Of a stretch of 53,592 nt of DNA, positions 36,542-45,506 are shown piece after piece. The stretch covers positions 1-53,592 of the forward strand of contig NZ_JAKIKS010000028.1 in the NCBI RefSeq assembly GCF_023284005.1, in the 5' to 3' direction. Numbering within the stretch: position 1 is the stretch's first letter; every line of letters begins with the position of its first letter. A program made the position numbers and the translations under genes. The DNA comes from Shewanella surugensis. Lineage in GTDB: Bacteria > Pseudomonadota > Gammaproteobacteria > Enterobacterales > Shewanellaceae. The notes under the pieces are model-generated. The model saw only the letters and a list, made by a program, of their open reading frames with translations. It had not been told where the DNA came from and searched no databases.

Positions 36542-38199
36542 TGGAACAACCCAATCACTTTGTTATAGCATCTTACCAGTCTACGGGCATTAAGCGTTAC
36601 GATGGTAATCCATTTATTGAAGCGCTTCCTCCTATATTGTCTGTTGCTCAAGCAGGCAACAGTATCAAGGGAAAGGTAGATTTCCATCCTTCCGATCGGC
36701 TATCCAGTCCAAAATCCAGAATGCACATGGTCGTTTCGCTGTTGGATGATTATTTCCAGCCACTCTCACAACATGTACTGTTGCAAGAGAAAATCGACAT
36801 GATGTTACGTATGGGGTATGTCGGTCGAAATATCAGCGACGGTTCACTAAACAGGAAACTTCAAGAAGGCTATGATCTGATCAAGTCAGGCGGAGAAATT
36901 ACTGCAAATTTTAGTGTTGAAAAAACAACAGCTAGAAGCATGTCTTTAGTGGGTATTTCTGGCAGCGGTAAAACCAGTTCTTTAGTACGGGTGCTGGAAA
37001 CTTATCCGCAAGTTATCTACCACGAACAACAAAACTTTTTTCAAGTGACTTATTTAAAAATTGAATGCCCTAGTAACGGCGATCTCGAGAGTCTTTGTCT
37101 GAATTTCTTCAGTGCTGTTGATGGTGTACTGGGCACTGATTATGAACGCCGTTATGCAAAACAACGTCTTTCTGTTCCTAAAATGCTGGCTCTGATGCGT
37201 CAAACTGCTAACAATCGTGCAATTGGAATTTTGGTTATCGACGAAATTCAACGCTTAAGCCAGGTGCGCTCTGGCGGCAAGGAGCAAATGTTGGAATTCT
37301 TTGTCGAGCTAGTGAATACGGTCGGCATCCCTATTGTTTTAGTTGGCACACCCAAGGCCCGACCAATTTTCGAGTTGGAATTACAGTCTGGAAGGCGGAG
37401 TGCAGGCCTTGGTTCAATATATTGGGAAACCATACAACAAAATGTAGCTAAAAGTAACGGAAAGGAACCAAACCTAAATTGGATTCGATTCTCTGATAAC
37501 CTTTGGAAGTATCAATGGTTAAAACACGGAGATGATCCACTCACTGATGAGATTAGAGATTGTTGGTATGATCTATCACAAGGGGTACTAGACATTGTTG
37601 TAAAGCTTTTTGTGCTAGCTCAACTTCGTGCAATAGCTAATAAGAAAGAGCGCATCACTGTAGGTATATTAAAATCGGTATACAAGCAGGAATTGAAACC
37701 AGTTCATCCAATGCTTGATGCTTTGCGCTCAGGTGATGCAGATAAAATTGTGAAGTATTCTGATATGCGTGTCGTTGACCTTGATAAACGTCTCATCCAA
37801 CTTGGCTCTGAAATTATGGCGGTCGTTCAAAAACAAGAGGAACGACTTTTTGGCGGCAATCAGGAAGCCTTACGCTTGTACAATGTGATTTTGCAAATAG
37901 AGCAAAACTTTGACGAGCAGATCGTCGTCAAACTCGTTGAAAGGATTTTTGAAGAACATTCTGGACAAAGCATTCATGAAATGATTCCTATTTTGGTTAA
38001 TTGGTATCAATCGTATGAAGAACCTGTTCGGAAAGAAAAAACAAAAACTAAAGTTAAGCAGAAAGACTGGCACGATTTAGATGTTAGTGACTTAAGGTAT
38101 CAATATGCCTATTGCAAAGAAGAAAGACTATCACTGGTAGAGAGGCTTGAGCAAAACGGCCAGATGTTTGATCTTGATGGCTGGGCGGCTGGCTTCTAA
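36541..38199 (+). CDS. tnsC: Tn7 AAA+ regulator TnsC
   Basis: A 552-aa ATP-dependent DNA-binding regulator that links target selectors (TnsD, TnsE) to the TnsAB transposase and mediates target immunity. It has RYDGNPFIEALPPILSV near the N-terminus, Walker A GISGSGKTSS (about 139-147) and Walker B ILVIDEIQRLS (about 228-236). The sensor region is PIVLVGTPKA. The C-terminal part KLFVLAQLRA and ELKPVHPMLDALRSGD matches Tn7 TnsC. The ATG overlaps the tnsB stop (TGATG), and the stop overlaps tnsD (TAATG), showing tight translational coupling. Confidence 0.97.
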   Translation: MEQPNHFVIASYQSTGIKRYDGNPFIEALPPILSVAQAGNSIKGKVDFHPSDRLSSPKSRMHMVVSLLDDYFQPLSQHVLLQEKIDMMLRMGYVGRNISDGSLNRKLQEGYDLIKSGGEITANFSVEKTTARSMSLVGISGSGKTSSLVRVLETYPQVIYHEQQNFFQVTYLKIECPSNGDLESLCLNFFSAVDGVLGTDYERRYAKQRLSVPKMLALMRQTANNRAIGILVIDEIQRLSQVRSGGKEQMLEFFVELVNTVGIPIVLVGTPKARPIFELELQSGRRSAGLGSIYWETIQQNVAKSNGKEPNLNWIRFSDNLWKYQWLKHGDDPLTDEIRDCWYDLSQGVLDIVVKLFVLAQLRAIANKKERITVGILKSVYKQELKPVHPMLDALRSGDADKIVKYSDMRVVDLDKRLIQLGSEIMAVVQKQEERLFGGNQEALRLYNVILQIEQNFDEQIVVKLVERIFEEHSGQSIHEMIPILVNWYQSYEEPVRKEKTKTKVKQKDWHDLDVSDLRYQYAYCKEERLSLVERLEQNGQMFDLDGWAAGF

Positions 38200-39701
38200 T
38201 GCTTGGATTTCCGATACCTTATTCTGAGGAGCTACTTTATAGCACAATAGCAAGATCTGGTGTTCATGATGGTGATGTATCACCTAAGCAGTTATTGGAA
38301 AAGGTGTTTAATAACCGTAGGGTGATTGCAACAGTCGATTTGCCTAGTCATGTGCAAGCCGTAGCAAATCAGTACCCTGATTCGCTAGGGATAGATGCTA
38401 AAACTTTAATATATCGCCATACACTTTGGCCCATTTATGCACCTTTTTTACCATCTGATCGAAGTGATAAGGTAATAAAATGGATGAGCGGAAGTTCCCA
38501 GGGGGCTGCGCATTTAGCAAGTGGTAATGTAGCTTCGAGAGTAAAGGCAAAGGGCAGACTTTATGTCTGCGTCGAGTGTTTAAAAGAACAAAGAATAAAA
38601 TACGGTGAATGTTTTTGGGAACGTTTTTGGCAAATTCCTATAGTAAACACATGCCCAAAACATGGACCTTTGAATAAGACTACTATCGTCATCGATGGTG
38701 AACACCGGCATACCTTCACTGTAATAGAGGACGCTGAAGTACTAGGTAAAGTTAACGCAACTAATGTCGACAAGTTATTTTCGCATCAAGTCTCTCAGTT
38801 AATGCAGGTTATCAGTCAAGGAATAAGCCCCGCTCAATGGACAGTATTTTATGAGCAATTTGCATCAAACCTAGGTTACTTAAATGGTCTAAGGATTGAT
38901 CATTCTAGGATTTATGATTCCGTAATAAGGTTTTGGGGTAAAGGTTGGCTTCAGAAAGCCGGTATTCTACCTTCTTATATTGAAACTTCTTGGCTTAAAG
39001 CGTTGTTTCGTAAACACAGAAAAAGCTTTAGTTTTGCTGAGCATATAGTGGTAATCACAGCTCTTTCAAATGGAAGGTTCAGTATCTGTGAGGCAATTGA
39101 TAAAGCCTCGAGTATAGTAATAAAAAGCGAAAACAATATTCCCCCCAAAAAGCGGGATCTAAACACTTTAAACGTGCTTAGCCCAGACCAAATAGATTGG
39201 AAGGTGCTAATTGAAGCTGTACCACCAAAGGCTGCCCGCCTGCTAAATAAAGCGCTCTACGCAAGGCTTTATCGAAACTACTACGATTGGCTAATGCACA
39301 TCAATAGTTTATTTCATGCTGAAAAAGTAGTGGTCAATAACCGCGTCGACTGGCCACAACGAGATAGACAAATTGCTCAAAATCTTCGTCGTGTTTGTAA
39401 AAATCTATCTGAAGATTTAAAAGCACCACACCTGAGCAGAACATTCCTAATTCACCAACTTGAAAATAGAGCAACGGTCGAAAAAAATTTGCATCGGCTA
39501 CCTCGTAGCAGCCATTTACTGGCTCTTTATTCTGAAAGTACGGATGAATATCAAGCAAGAAGACTTACTCGTACCTACCTCGATATGCTGAAAAATAAGA
39601 AACATATTAAACGATGGTCGCTATTGCGTGCAGCAGGTTTAAGTGATGAGCGGATGACAGATATTGTGAGTAAGCTTTTAGAGGAGATTTTGAATGAGTA
39701 A
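38199..39701 (+). CDS. tnsD: Tn7 target-selection protein TnsD (TniQ family)
   Basis: A 500-aa sequence-specific DNA-binding protein that directs insertion to attTn7 in glmS and recruits TnsC. The TniQ-type N-terminus is FPIPYSEELLYSTIARSGV and SPKQLLEKVF. The zinc finger ligands Cys124, Cys127, Cys152 and His155 (CVEC then CPKH) are at the same positions as in Tn7 TnsD. The C-terminal half includes WLKALFRKHRKSFSFAEH and NLHRLPRSSHLLALYSEST, the Tn7-type specificity region. Its presence fits the exact attTn7 location. It overlaps tnsE by eight bases. Confidence 0.96.
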   Translation: MLGFPIPYSEELLYSTIARSGVHDGDVSPKQLLEKVFNNRRVIATVDLPSHVQAVANQYPDSLGIDAKTLIYRHTLWPIYAPFLPSDRSDKVIKWMSGSSQGAAHLASGNVASRVKAKGRLYVCVECLKEQRIKYGECFWERFWQIPIVNTCPKHGPLNKTTIVIDGEHRHTFTVIEDAEVLGKVNATNVDKLFSHQVSQLMQVISQGISPAQWTVFYEQFASNLGYLNGLRIDHSRIYDSVIRFWGKGWLQKAGILPSYIETSWLKALFRKHRKSFSFAEHIVVITALSNGRFSICEAIDKASSIVIKSENNIPPKKRDLNTLNVLSPDQIDWKVLIEAVPPKAARLLNKALYARLYRNYYDWLMHINSLFHAEKVVVNNRVDWPQRDRQIAQNLRRVCKNLSEDLKAPHLSRTFLIHQLENRATVEKNLHRLPRSSHLLALYSESTDEYQARRLTRTYLDMLKNKKHIKRWSLLRAAGLSDERMTDIVSKLLEEILNE

Positions 39702-41295
39702 GAGTGAAGTAAAATTCCAAAAATTAAACGATGATGCAAAAATATTGGGCATTGGTGCGTTGTTTCGAAGTGTCGGTAACAAGTCTTGGGCCATTAACCT
39801 GGATTTTAATGGCAATACGTCACAAAGCCTGCAATTCAGTAATATTCCAGTGCTAGCCCGTAAACGGGTGTTAAATGCTACAAAACCTTATGATCGAGCA
39901 GGGTTACCATCTTCGTTTACCATTTTAAATGCTCAACAGTGGAGTGTTGCAAACGCGGCCGATTGCCCTGCTTATCAGGCTCATAGGCATGGAAAAGACT
40001 CAAATCAACTTTGTTTTGTCGTTCAATTAAGCGATGTTCGAGTTTATATTCCACAACTTGAAATGGCGCGGGTATTATTCTATCACGATCCATTTTTAGC
40101 TCGTTTAAGTTTGCAGCACAATGCGCTTATGGAAGATTTCTTTCTTAGTAAAAATGACAACGGTCAACCCGTTGTGACAGTTCGTGAAGGCGCTGAATAT
40201 CCTATTACATATTTTAACCAAGATGATAATAGACGATTCTTAACTTGGGTCCTGCTAGATAGCGCTGCCAGAGCATCATTTGAAAGTATCAGTACTAACT
40301 TAATAAAAAATCAGTATCAGAAAAATAAATATCAATATTGGAATTTTCAATTCACTCCACCACCTCTTGATGGTGTAGATATTGGAGTACGGGGTTGGGA
40401 AGATAGGGGGGCAAAAAGCTTCTTTGTTTGGGAAATCATATGGTTAAGCTGGTTGCCTTCTGAAGTTACTGGTGAAGTTGACTTTTTTCATCCAGGTTAT
40501 GAGCGTCAAGTTGGTGGCAAACCAACAAAGGGTGATGGAAAGCAAGCTCAAGCACCGGATCAATATGAACTCGATGATCATGAATTGTCGGATACCGACA
40601 AAGCAACAATGGGATTAGCATCAGAGCGTGTAACCATTTCATTTAGGACTCCATTCATAACCAATCGCGTAAGTAGGAAAATAAAGTCTGTAAACAATGT
40701 ATTTGGGGTGGATGAAACAGAAGTTTTAGACCCAAGGCTTAGTACCAATGAGAAAGAAGACTCAGCTGAACTTCCGGGTGGAGCTTGGAATAATATCGAT
40801 GACGAAACAGATGATGCTCATCTTTATCTTGGTAAGTTCCAGTCATTTATTAATATGCTTGATGTACTTGAATTGGTACACGGTTATGAAATACTAAAAA
40901 CAGAGATTATCAAGTTGCCGAGAGTTGGTGAGGGCAAAAAACACTGGCTATCCGATACACAAAACCCTAGGTGTATGGCTGTTGTAAATCTAAGACATAC
41001 CAACCAAAACATAACTCTATTTGAGATTGATACTTCAGATAACGCTGCAAAATTATCCACAATGATGATAAAGGGCGCTAATAAGGAGGTATGGATTAGC
41101 CAAAATTTAAATCAAGTTATGGTAGAGATAATGAGAAAGTCGTTAGGTTGGCCAACTGCTCTTTTTAAAACAGCATTCACGAAAGATGGATTTTCAGGTA
41201 TCCCTCACCCTAAATCTAAAAATCCTGGCTCGTTACCCCCTGAAGAAATCGGCCCATGGGCACAGCGTTTTGTTAATTGGGCAAGTCGCTCATAA
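39694..41295 (+). CDS. tnsE: Tn7 target-selection protein TnsE
   Basis: A 533-aa protein that, in Tn7, directs transposition into lagging-strand DNA of conjugating plasmids by interacting with the sliding clamp. The family segment YIPQLELARVLFYHDPFLAR lies near residues 115-134, with FQFTPPPLDG and PRVGEGKKHWLSD further on. The C-terminal V-shaped domain ends IGPWAQRFVNWASRS. Length is close to Tn7 TnsE (538). All five tns genes overlap or nearly overlap, so the set is one operon. Having both TnsD and TnsE implies two targeting routes. Confidence 0.95.
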   Translation: MSKSEVKFQKLNDDAKILGIGALFRSVGNKSWAINLDFNGNTSQSLQFSNIPVLARKRVLNATKPYDRAGLPSSFTILNAQQWSVANAADCPAYQAHRHGKDSNQLCFVVQLSDVRVYIPQLEMARVLFYHDPFLARLSLQHNALMEDFFLSKNDNGQPVVTVREGAEYPITYFNQDDNRRFLTWVLLDSAARASFESISTNLIKNQYQKNKYQYWNFQFTPPPLDGVDIGVRGWEDRGAKSFFVWEIIWLSWLPSEVTGEVDFFHPGYERQVGGKPTKGDGKQAQAPDQYELDDHELSDTDKATMGLASERVTISFRTPFITNRVSRKIKSVNNVFGVDETEVLDPRLSTNEKEDSAELPGGAWNNIDDETDDAHLYLGKFQSFINMLDVLELVHGYEILKTEIIKLPRVGEGKKHWLSDTQNPRCMAVVNLRHTNQNITLFEIDTSDNAAKLSTMMIKGANKEVWISQNLNQVMVEIMRKSLGWPTALFKTAFTKDGFSGIPHPKSKNPGSLPPEEIGPWAQRFVNWASRS

Positions 41296-41309
41296 ACACG
41301 CAAATAAAC

Positions 41310-41337
41310 TTGACAAAACTTGACGCGAGAATATACT
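41310..41337 (+). promoter_or_regulatory. Promoter giving a leaderless or near-leaderless transcript, with AACTTGAC repeat
   Basis: TTGACA (41310-41315), a 16-bp spacer and TATACT (41332-41337). The start codon at 41344 lies seven bases after the -10, where transcription should begin. AACTTGAC occurs twice in tandem (from 41307 and 41317), a plausible operator for the XRE protein. Confidence 0.7.
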
Positions 41338-41343
41338 TTGCAC

Positions 41344-42486
41344 ATGCAAAAAACACTCAATACTAAAAAAGCCAATTTGGCAATGGAACGAGCTGGACTG
41401 ACACAAACCGCAGTGGCAGAGAGCCTTACTGTCTCAAAAGAAGCTGTCTCACAATGGCTAAGCTCTAAATCTTTTCCACGTCCAAATAAACTTCTACAGC
41501 TGGGCAAGTTGTTGGGGCTCCCTTTTGATGAGCTTGTTATCAAAGAAGATCCATTTGCTCCTAAAGTTGCTTTTCGTAAGAAAGCTGGAACAAAGACAAA
41601 AGATCACCATATTGAAAAAGCTCAGGAAATGGGCCGTTTTTTGCGCCACCTAGTTGCTTACCTGCCTTTTGATACTTTGGAGATGCCACCAGTACTTAAG
41701 TCACCTAGTTGTGACTATGATTATCTTTGTAAAGCAACGGCAAAAGTTAGGGACGACATTAATGTTGGAACTGCTGAGTGTATTGACTTTTCACACCTTA
41801 TTCGACGCTTCTCTGAGTTACAGGCAGTTGTTGTCCCTGTAATGTGGGGAACAAAACAACGCCATGAAAATGCTGTTCACATACATTTACCTGATTCACA
41901 AAGTACTTGGGTTTATCTAAATCTTGATACTAATATTCATGATTTCAAATTTTGGATGGCGCATGAGCTAGGGCATTGTTTATCTCCAAGCTTAGAAGGC
42001 GACACTGCTGAAGATTTTGCTGATGCTTTTGCTGCAACTTTATTGTATCCACATGAGTTGGCAGAGAAAGCGTATACCTCTATCAATGCACAGCTATCTC
42101 CAGCTGCCAAAATTGCACACGTTGTAGACTTAGCAGATCAATTTACCATTTCACCTTATACGGTGCTTGGCCAAGCAAATAAGTATGCACTTTCAACTGG
42201 GCGGAATGAAATTAAGCTAAGTAAATCATTTCATGGTGCTGTAACTAATTTTAATAAGCGCTATAAAAACTTAAGTGATGCTTTGTTTGGTGATGCTGAG
42301 CTTGATGAACACGGAAAACCAAGTGCTAAAGAGTATATAGATAAAGCTGAAACAGCATTTGATACGCCATTTTTTGAACTACTCAGAAAGTACCTCAAAG
42401 AACACGATAAAGGCCCTGGTTTTGTTCAAACTGTACTGGATATGCCACTTCTTGATGCGCGAAGTATCCATACAGAGCTAACCTAA
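41344..42486 (+). CDS. XRE-type regulator with ImmA/IrrE-like zinc peptidase domain
   Basis: A 380-aa protein. The N-terminal XRE helix-turn-helix lies at about 10-62 (TQTAVAESLTVSKEAVSQWL). The middle to C-terminal part carries an ImmA/IrrE-type metallopeptidase with WMAHELGHCLSP (HExxH, about 205-209) and the downstream EDFADAFAATLLYP that completes such sites. Proteins of this type are often toxin-linked or phage regulators that cleave a repressor on a stress signal. The frame could extend to a TTG at 41320, but that lies inside the promoter. ATG 41344 suits a leaderless mRNA. Its stop overlaps the next start (TAATG), forming a two-gene unit. Confidence 0.85.
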   Translation: MQKTLNTKKANLAMERAGLTQTAVAESLTVSKEAVSQWLSSKSFPRPNKLLQLGKLLGLPFDELVIKEDPFAPKVAFRKKAGTKTKDHHIEKAQEMGRFLRHLVAYLPFDTLEMPPVLKSPSCDYDYLCKATAKVRDDINVGTAECIDFSHLIRRFSELQAVVVPVMWGTKQRHENAVHIHLPDSQSTWVYLNLDTNIHDFKFWMAHELGHCLSPSLEGDTAEDFADAFAATLLYPHELAEKAYTSINAQLSPAAKIAHVVDLADQFTISPYTVLGQANKYALSTGRNEIKLSKSFHGAVTNFNKRYKNLSDALFGDAELDEHGKPSAKEYIDKAETAFDTPFFELLRKYLKEHDKGPGFVQTVLDMPLLDARSIHTELT

Positions 42487-43037
42487 TGCCTCAATCGAAA
42501 ATACTGGTCGATACTAATACCTACTTAAGATTGGCAAAAACAATAAAACCATTATTGTTTATGCCTTTTGGCGTTAATGAATATTGCTTGTATATTTTGC
42601 CTGAATTGAATAAAGAGCTTGGTAATAGAAAACTGCAAAGTAAATTTCCATGGGTAGAGGAAGAAGAATTTTCAGAAAACCGTAAACACTTTCCGAGTAT
42701 TGGCAGAAAACAAAAAAAATCAATTGAGCAAGCCTTTGAATATATATGGAATCATGTTCAAACTGAACTGCCAGGGCCATCTAAAGTTGATGCTTTGTAT
42801 GTTGCCTATGCGTTGGAGCTAGGTGTTCCACTGATTACAGATGATCAAGATATGGCTGAATTAGCCAAAGTTTTTGACGTGCAAGTCATGTCTACACTTG
42901 AGCTTCTTAAAATCATGTTGGATTGTGGCCATACCGATATGAAAACGATTGATGGTTTATGTGAATACTGGCGTTACATATCAGATATGCCAGCGCGATT
43001 TCATTCTGATTACAAACGTTTATTTGGTGCCAAGTAG
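42486..43037 (+). CDS. PIN-domain ribonuclease-like protein
   Basis: A 183-aa PIN-fold protein. The N-terminal KILVDTNTYLRL contains the first acidic residue (about Asp9). KVDALYVAYALELGVPLITDD contributes the second and third acidic residues (~100-120), and DDQDM follows. This is the arrangement of PIN nucleases used as toxins in toxin-antitoxin pairs. Translational coupling (TAATG) to the XRE/ImmA-IrrE gene suggests a regulator-toxin or peptidase-toxin pair that stabilises the transposon or defends the cell. Activity is inferred from the fold only. Confidence 0.75.
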   Translation: MPQSKILVDTNTYLRLAKTIKPLLFMPFGVNEYCLYILPELNKELGNRKLQSKFPWVEEEEFSENRKHFPSIGRKQKKSIEQAFEYIWNHVQTELPGPSKVDALYVAYALELGVPLITDDQDMAELAKVFDVQVMSTLELLKIMLDCGHTDMKTIDGLCEYWRYISDMPARFHSDYKRLFGAK

Positions 43038-43127
43038 CTAAAAATATTACATTCTTTCTTGTACTCCTTTCCATATACGATATATTGACAGTCTTGTACT
43101 TTCTCGACACTGGTGAGACTTTTCGTC

Positions 43128-43352
43128 ATGAGCACTCCCATACTGACCATCAAAGATGTGGCTAATTACCTAAAGGTCAATGAACGGACTATTTATCGAC
43201 TTGCCGCTAACGGTGAACTGCCGGGTTTTAAGGTGGGCAATTCGTGGAGCTTTAAACAAAGTGAGTTAGATCATTACATCGCTTCTCAACATAACCGCGC
43301 GAATACCATCGAAACAATCAAATCACCAAAAAGTAAATCAAGTGATAATTAG
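43128..43352 (+). CDS. Excisionase-type helix-turn-helix protein
   Basis: A 74-aa DNA-binding protein of the excisionase/MerR-like HTH group: MSTPILTIKDVANYLKVNER, then TIYRLAANGELPGFKVGNSW, the classic helix-turn-helix plus wing, and a polar tail. A GTG at 43113 is in frame. I prefer the ATG at 43128 because the family begins right before LTIKDVA and GGTGAG lies upstream. It ends 12 bp before hsdM, so it probably belongs to the restriction operon as a controller. Such small genes commonly precede hsdM. Confidence 0.85.
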   Translation: MSTPILTIKDVANYLKVNERTIYRLAANGELPGFKVGNSWSFKQSELDHYIASQHNRANTIETIKSPKSKSSDN

Positions 43353-43364
43353 GAATTAGGCCCC

Positions 43365-45506
43365 ATGGCACAACTAGAAAATATTGAAGCAATTGAAAAA
43401 CGCCTTTGGAAATCGGCTGATACCTTACGCGCCAACTCAGAGCTGGCTAGCAATGAATACTTTTTACCGGTAATGGGACTGATTTTTTTACGTCACGCTT
43501 ACAGCCGCTATTTATCGGTAAAAGATGACATCATCACAACTTTGCCCAGCCGTGGTGGTAAAACGCGCGAACTCACTAAAGAAGACTTCTCGAAAAAAAG
43601 CGCTATCTTCTTAAAACCAGATGCTCAGTTTGATGCGCTTATCGCCTTAACTGATGCCGATAATCGCGCCGAAGCCATCATAAATGCGATGGACTCTATC
43701 GAGGCAGACTATACCAATTTGCGTAATCAGCTACCCAAGCAGGAATATAACAATATTCCTAATGATGTTTTGGGTATGTTGTTACGTACGTTAAACCCAG
43801 AAGAATTAAAAAAAGCCACTGGCGATATATTTGGCCGTATCTACGAATACTTCCTCACTCAGTTTGCTGATCAAGGTGCGCACGATGGCGGTGAATTCTT
43901 TACCCCCGTATCGCTAGTGCAGTTATTGGTTAATGTGATTGAGCCCGACCATGGCAAAATTTTTGATCCAGCTTGTGGTTCTGGCGGTATGTTTGTGCAA
44001 AGCGCCCATTTTATGGCGCGTCACGCTCAAGACCCACACGAACTCACCTTCTATGGCCATGAGAAAAATCGAGTCACAACACGCTTAGCGAAGATGAATC
44101 TTGCTGTACATGGCTTAGAAGGTAATGTAGAAGGCGGTGAGAGTGCGATTACCTACTACAACGACCCACATGAAGGTTTGTTTGGCACAGTCGATTACGT
44201 GATGGCTAACCCGCCGTTTAACGTGGATGAAGTCGATGCAGACAAAATCAAAGGTGATAAACAACGCTTACCGTTTGGTTTGCCCGGTGTTAACAAAAAT
44301 AAAAAGGTCAGTAATGGTAACTATCTTTGGATCCAGTATTTTTACAGTTATCTGAACGATACCGGTCGTGCCGGTTTTGTTATGTCATCTCAAGCATCCA
44401 GTGCCGGTCGGGATGAAGCCAAGGTGCGTGAGCAGTTAGTAAAAACCGGCGATGTTGACATTATGGTCGATATTCGCAGTAACTTTTTTTACACTCGAAC
44501 AGTGCCTTGCCAGTTGTGGTTTTTAAATAAAAACAAACCAGCGCACTTAAAAGATAAGGTGCTGATGTTGGATGCTCGCAACGTCTACCGCAAAGTGACT
44601 CGTAAGATTTTTGATTTCAGCCCCGAACAGCAACAAAACCTGACTGCTGTGGTCTGGCTCTATCGTGGAGAGGCAGAACGATTTATTGAGTTGGTTCAGA
44701 GTTATATCGACAAGGCCATATTTGAAGCACGTTATTGTGAGTTCTCAGAAGAGCTCATGTGCAATCCTGTTCCCGATTTTGTTGAGCAGCTGGATAAACT
44801 CAGCAATGCCTTCCAACCTTTCATGGATAAGCTAGAACAAGACGGCACTTCTGTTGAACCCTATGCGGACTTCCTCAACGCTAAAGGGGCGGTTGAAGGC
44901 GGTTGGTCAAGGTTTCAAATCCTAACTAACGATCTGCAAACGTGGTGGAATCAAAACCAATATAACGATGCCGCTAACCTGTTGGACTTTATCGGCAAAG
45001 ATGTCTGCTTAAAAGATTTAGCCGAACAAAGCCGTAACCTGATTAAAGAAATCGATCTAGCCTATAAGTTGACGACCCGTGTGATTGAATTGGCTGAAAG
45101 CAATGATGCTAAAGACAGTAAGCTGTGGGACAACATTCAACTTAATGGCCGTAGCCGCAGCAATTTAAAAAAGAGTGCCGAAGAAACCCGCAAGCTGGCT
45201 GTCGAGCAACTAAAACAGGTTCGTTACTTCTACAAGCAAGCACACTGGCTGTTAAGCCGTTTCCCGGAAGGAAAACTTAGGGATGTAGAAGGGCTAGTCA
45301 AGCTGGTAGATATTAAAGCTATTGAAGCAGCCGATTGGAGCTTGACGCCTGGACGTTATGTGGGTGTTGCACCGGAAGAAGTGGATGAGGATTTCGACTT
45401 TGAAGAAGCTCTGCATGATATTCATATTGAACTGCAAGGCTTAAATATTGAGTCGATTGAATTGGCTGAAAAAATTGCTCGTAACTTTGAGGAGTTGGGG
45501 GTATGA
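43365..45506 (+). CDS. hsdM: Type I restriction-modification DNA methyltransferase subunit HsdM
   Basis: A 713-aa N6-adenine methyltransferase that, with HsdS, modifies the host recognition sites. The N-terminal helical domain has ELASNEYFLPVMGLIFLRHAYSR (split here). The SAM motif I is FDPACGSGGMF (about 200-210), motif IV is NPPFN (about 281-285), and QFADQGAHDGGEFFTPVSLV precedes the core. It is longer than E. coli HsdM (529) because of a ~200-residue charged C-terminal extension with predicted coiled coil, as in some other type I systems. It overlaps hsdS by four bases (ATGA). Confidence 0.95.
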   Translation: MAQLENIEAIEKRLWKSADTLRANSELASNEYFLPVMGLIFLRHAYSRYLSVKDDIITTLPSRGGKTRELTKEDFSKKSAIFLKPDAQFDALIALTDADNRAEAIINAMDSIEADYTNLRNQLPKQEYNNIPNDVLGMLLRTLNPEELKKATGDIFGRIYEYFLTQFADQGAHDGGEFFTPVSLVQLLVNVIEPDHGKIFDPACGSGGMFVQSAHFMARHAQDPHELTFYGHEKNRVTTRLAKMNLAVHGLEGNVEGGESAITYYNDPHEGLFGTVDYVMANPPFNVDEVDADKIKGDKQRLPFGLPGVNKNKKVSNGNYLWIQYFYSYLNDTGRAGFVMSSQASSAGRDEAKVREQLVKTGDVDIMVDIRSNFFYTRTVPCQLWFLNKNKPAHLKDKVLMLDARNVYRKVTRKIFDFSPEQQQNLTAVVWLYRGEAERFIELVQSYIDKAIFEARYCEFSEELMCNPVPDFVEQLDKLSNAFQPFMDKLEQDGTSVEPYADFLNAKGAVEGGWSRFQILTNDLQTWWNQNQYNDAANLLDFIGKDVCLKDLAEQSRNLIKEIDLAYKLTTRVIELAESNDAKDSKLWDNIQLNGRSRSNLKKSAEETRKLAVEQLKQVRYFYKQAHWLLSRFPEGKLRDVEGLVKLVDIKAIEAADWSLTPGRYVGVAPEEVDEDFDFEEALHDIHIELQGLNIESIELAEKIARNFEELGV

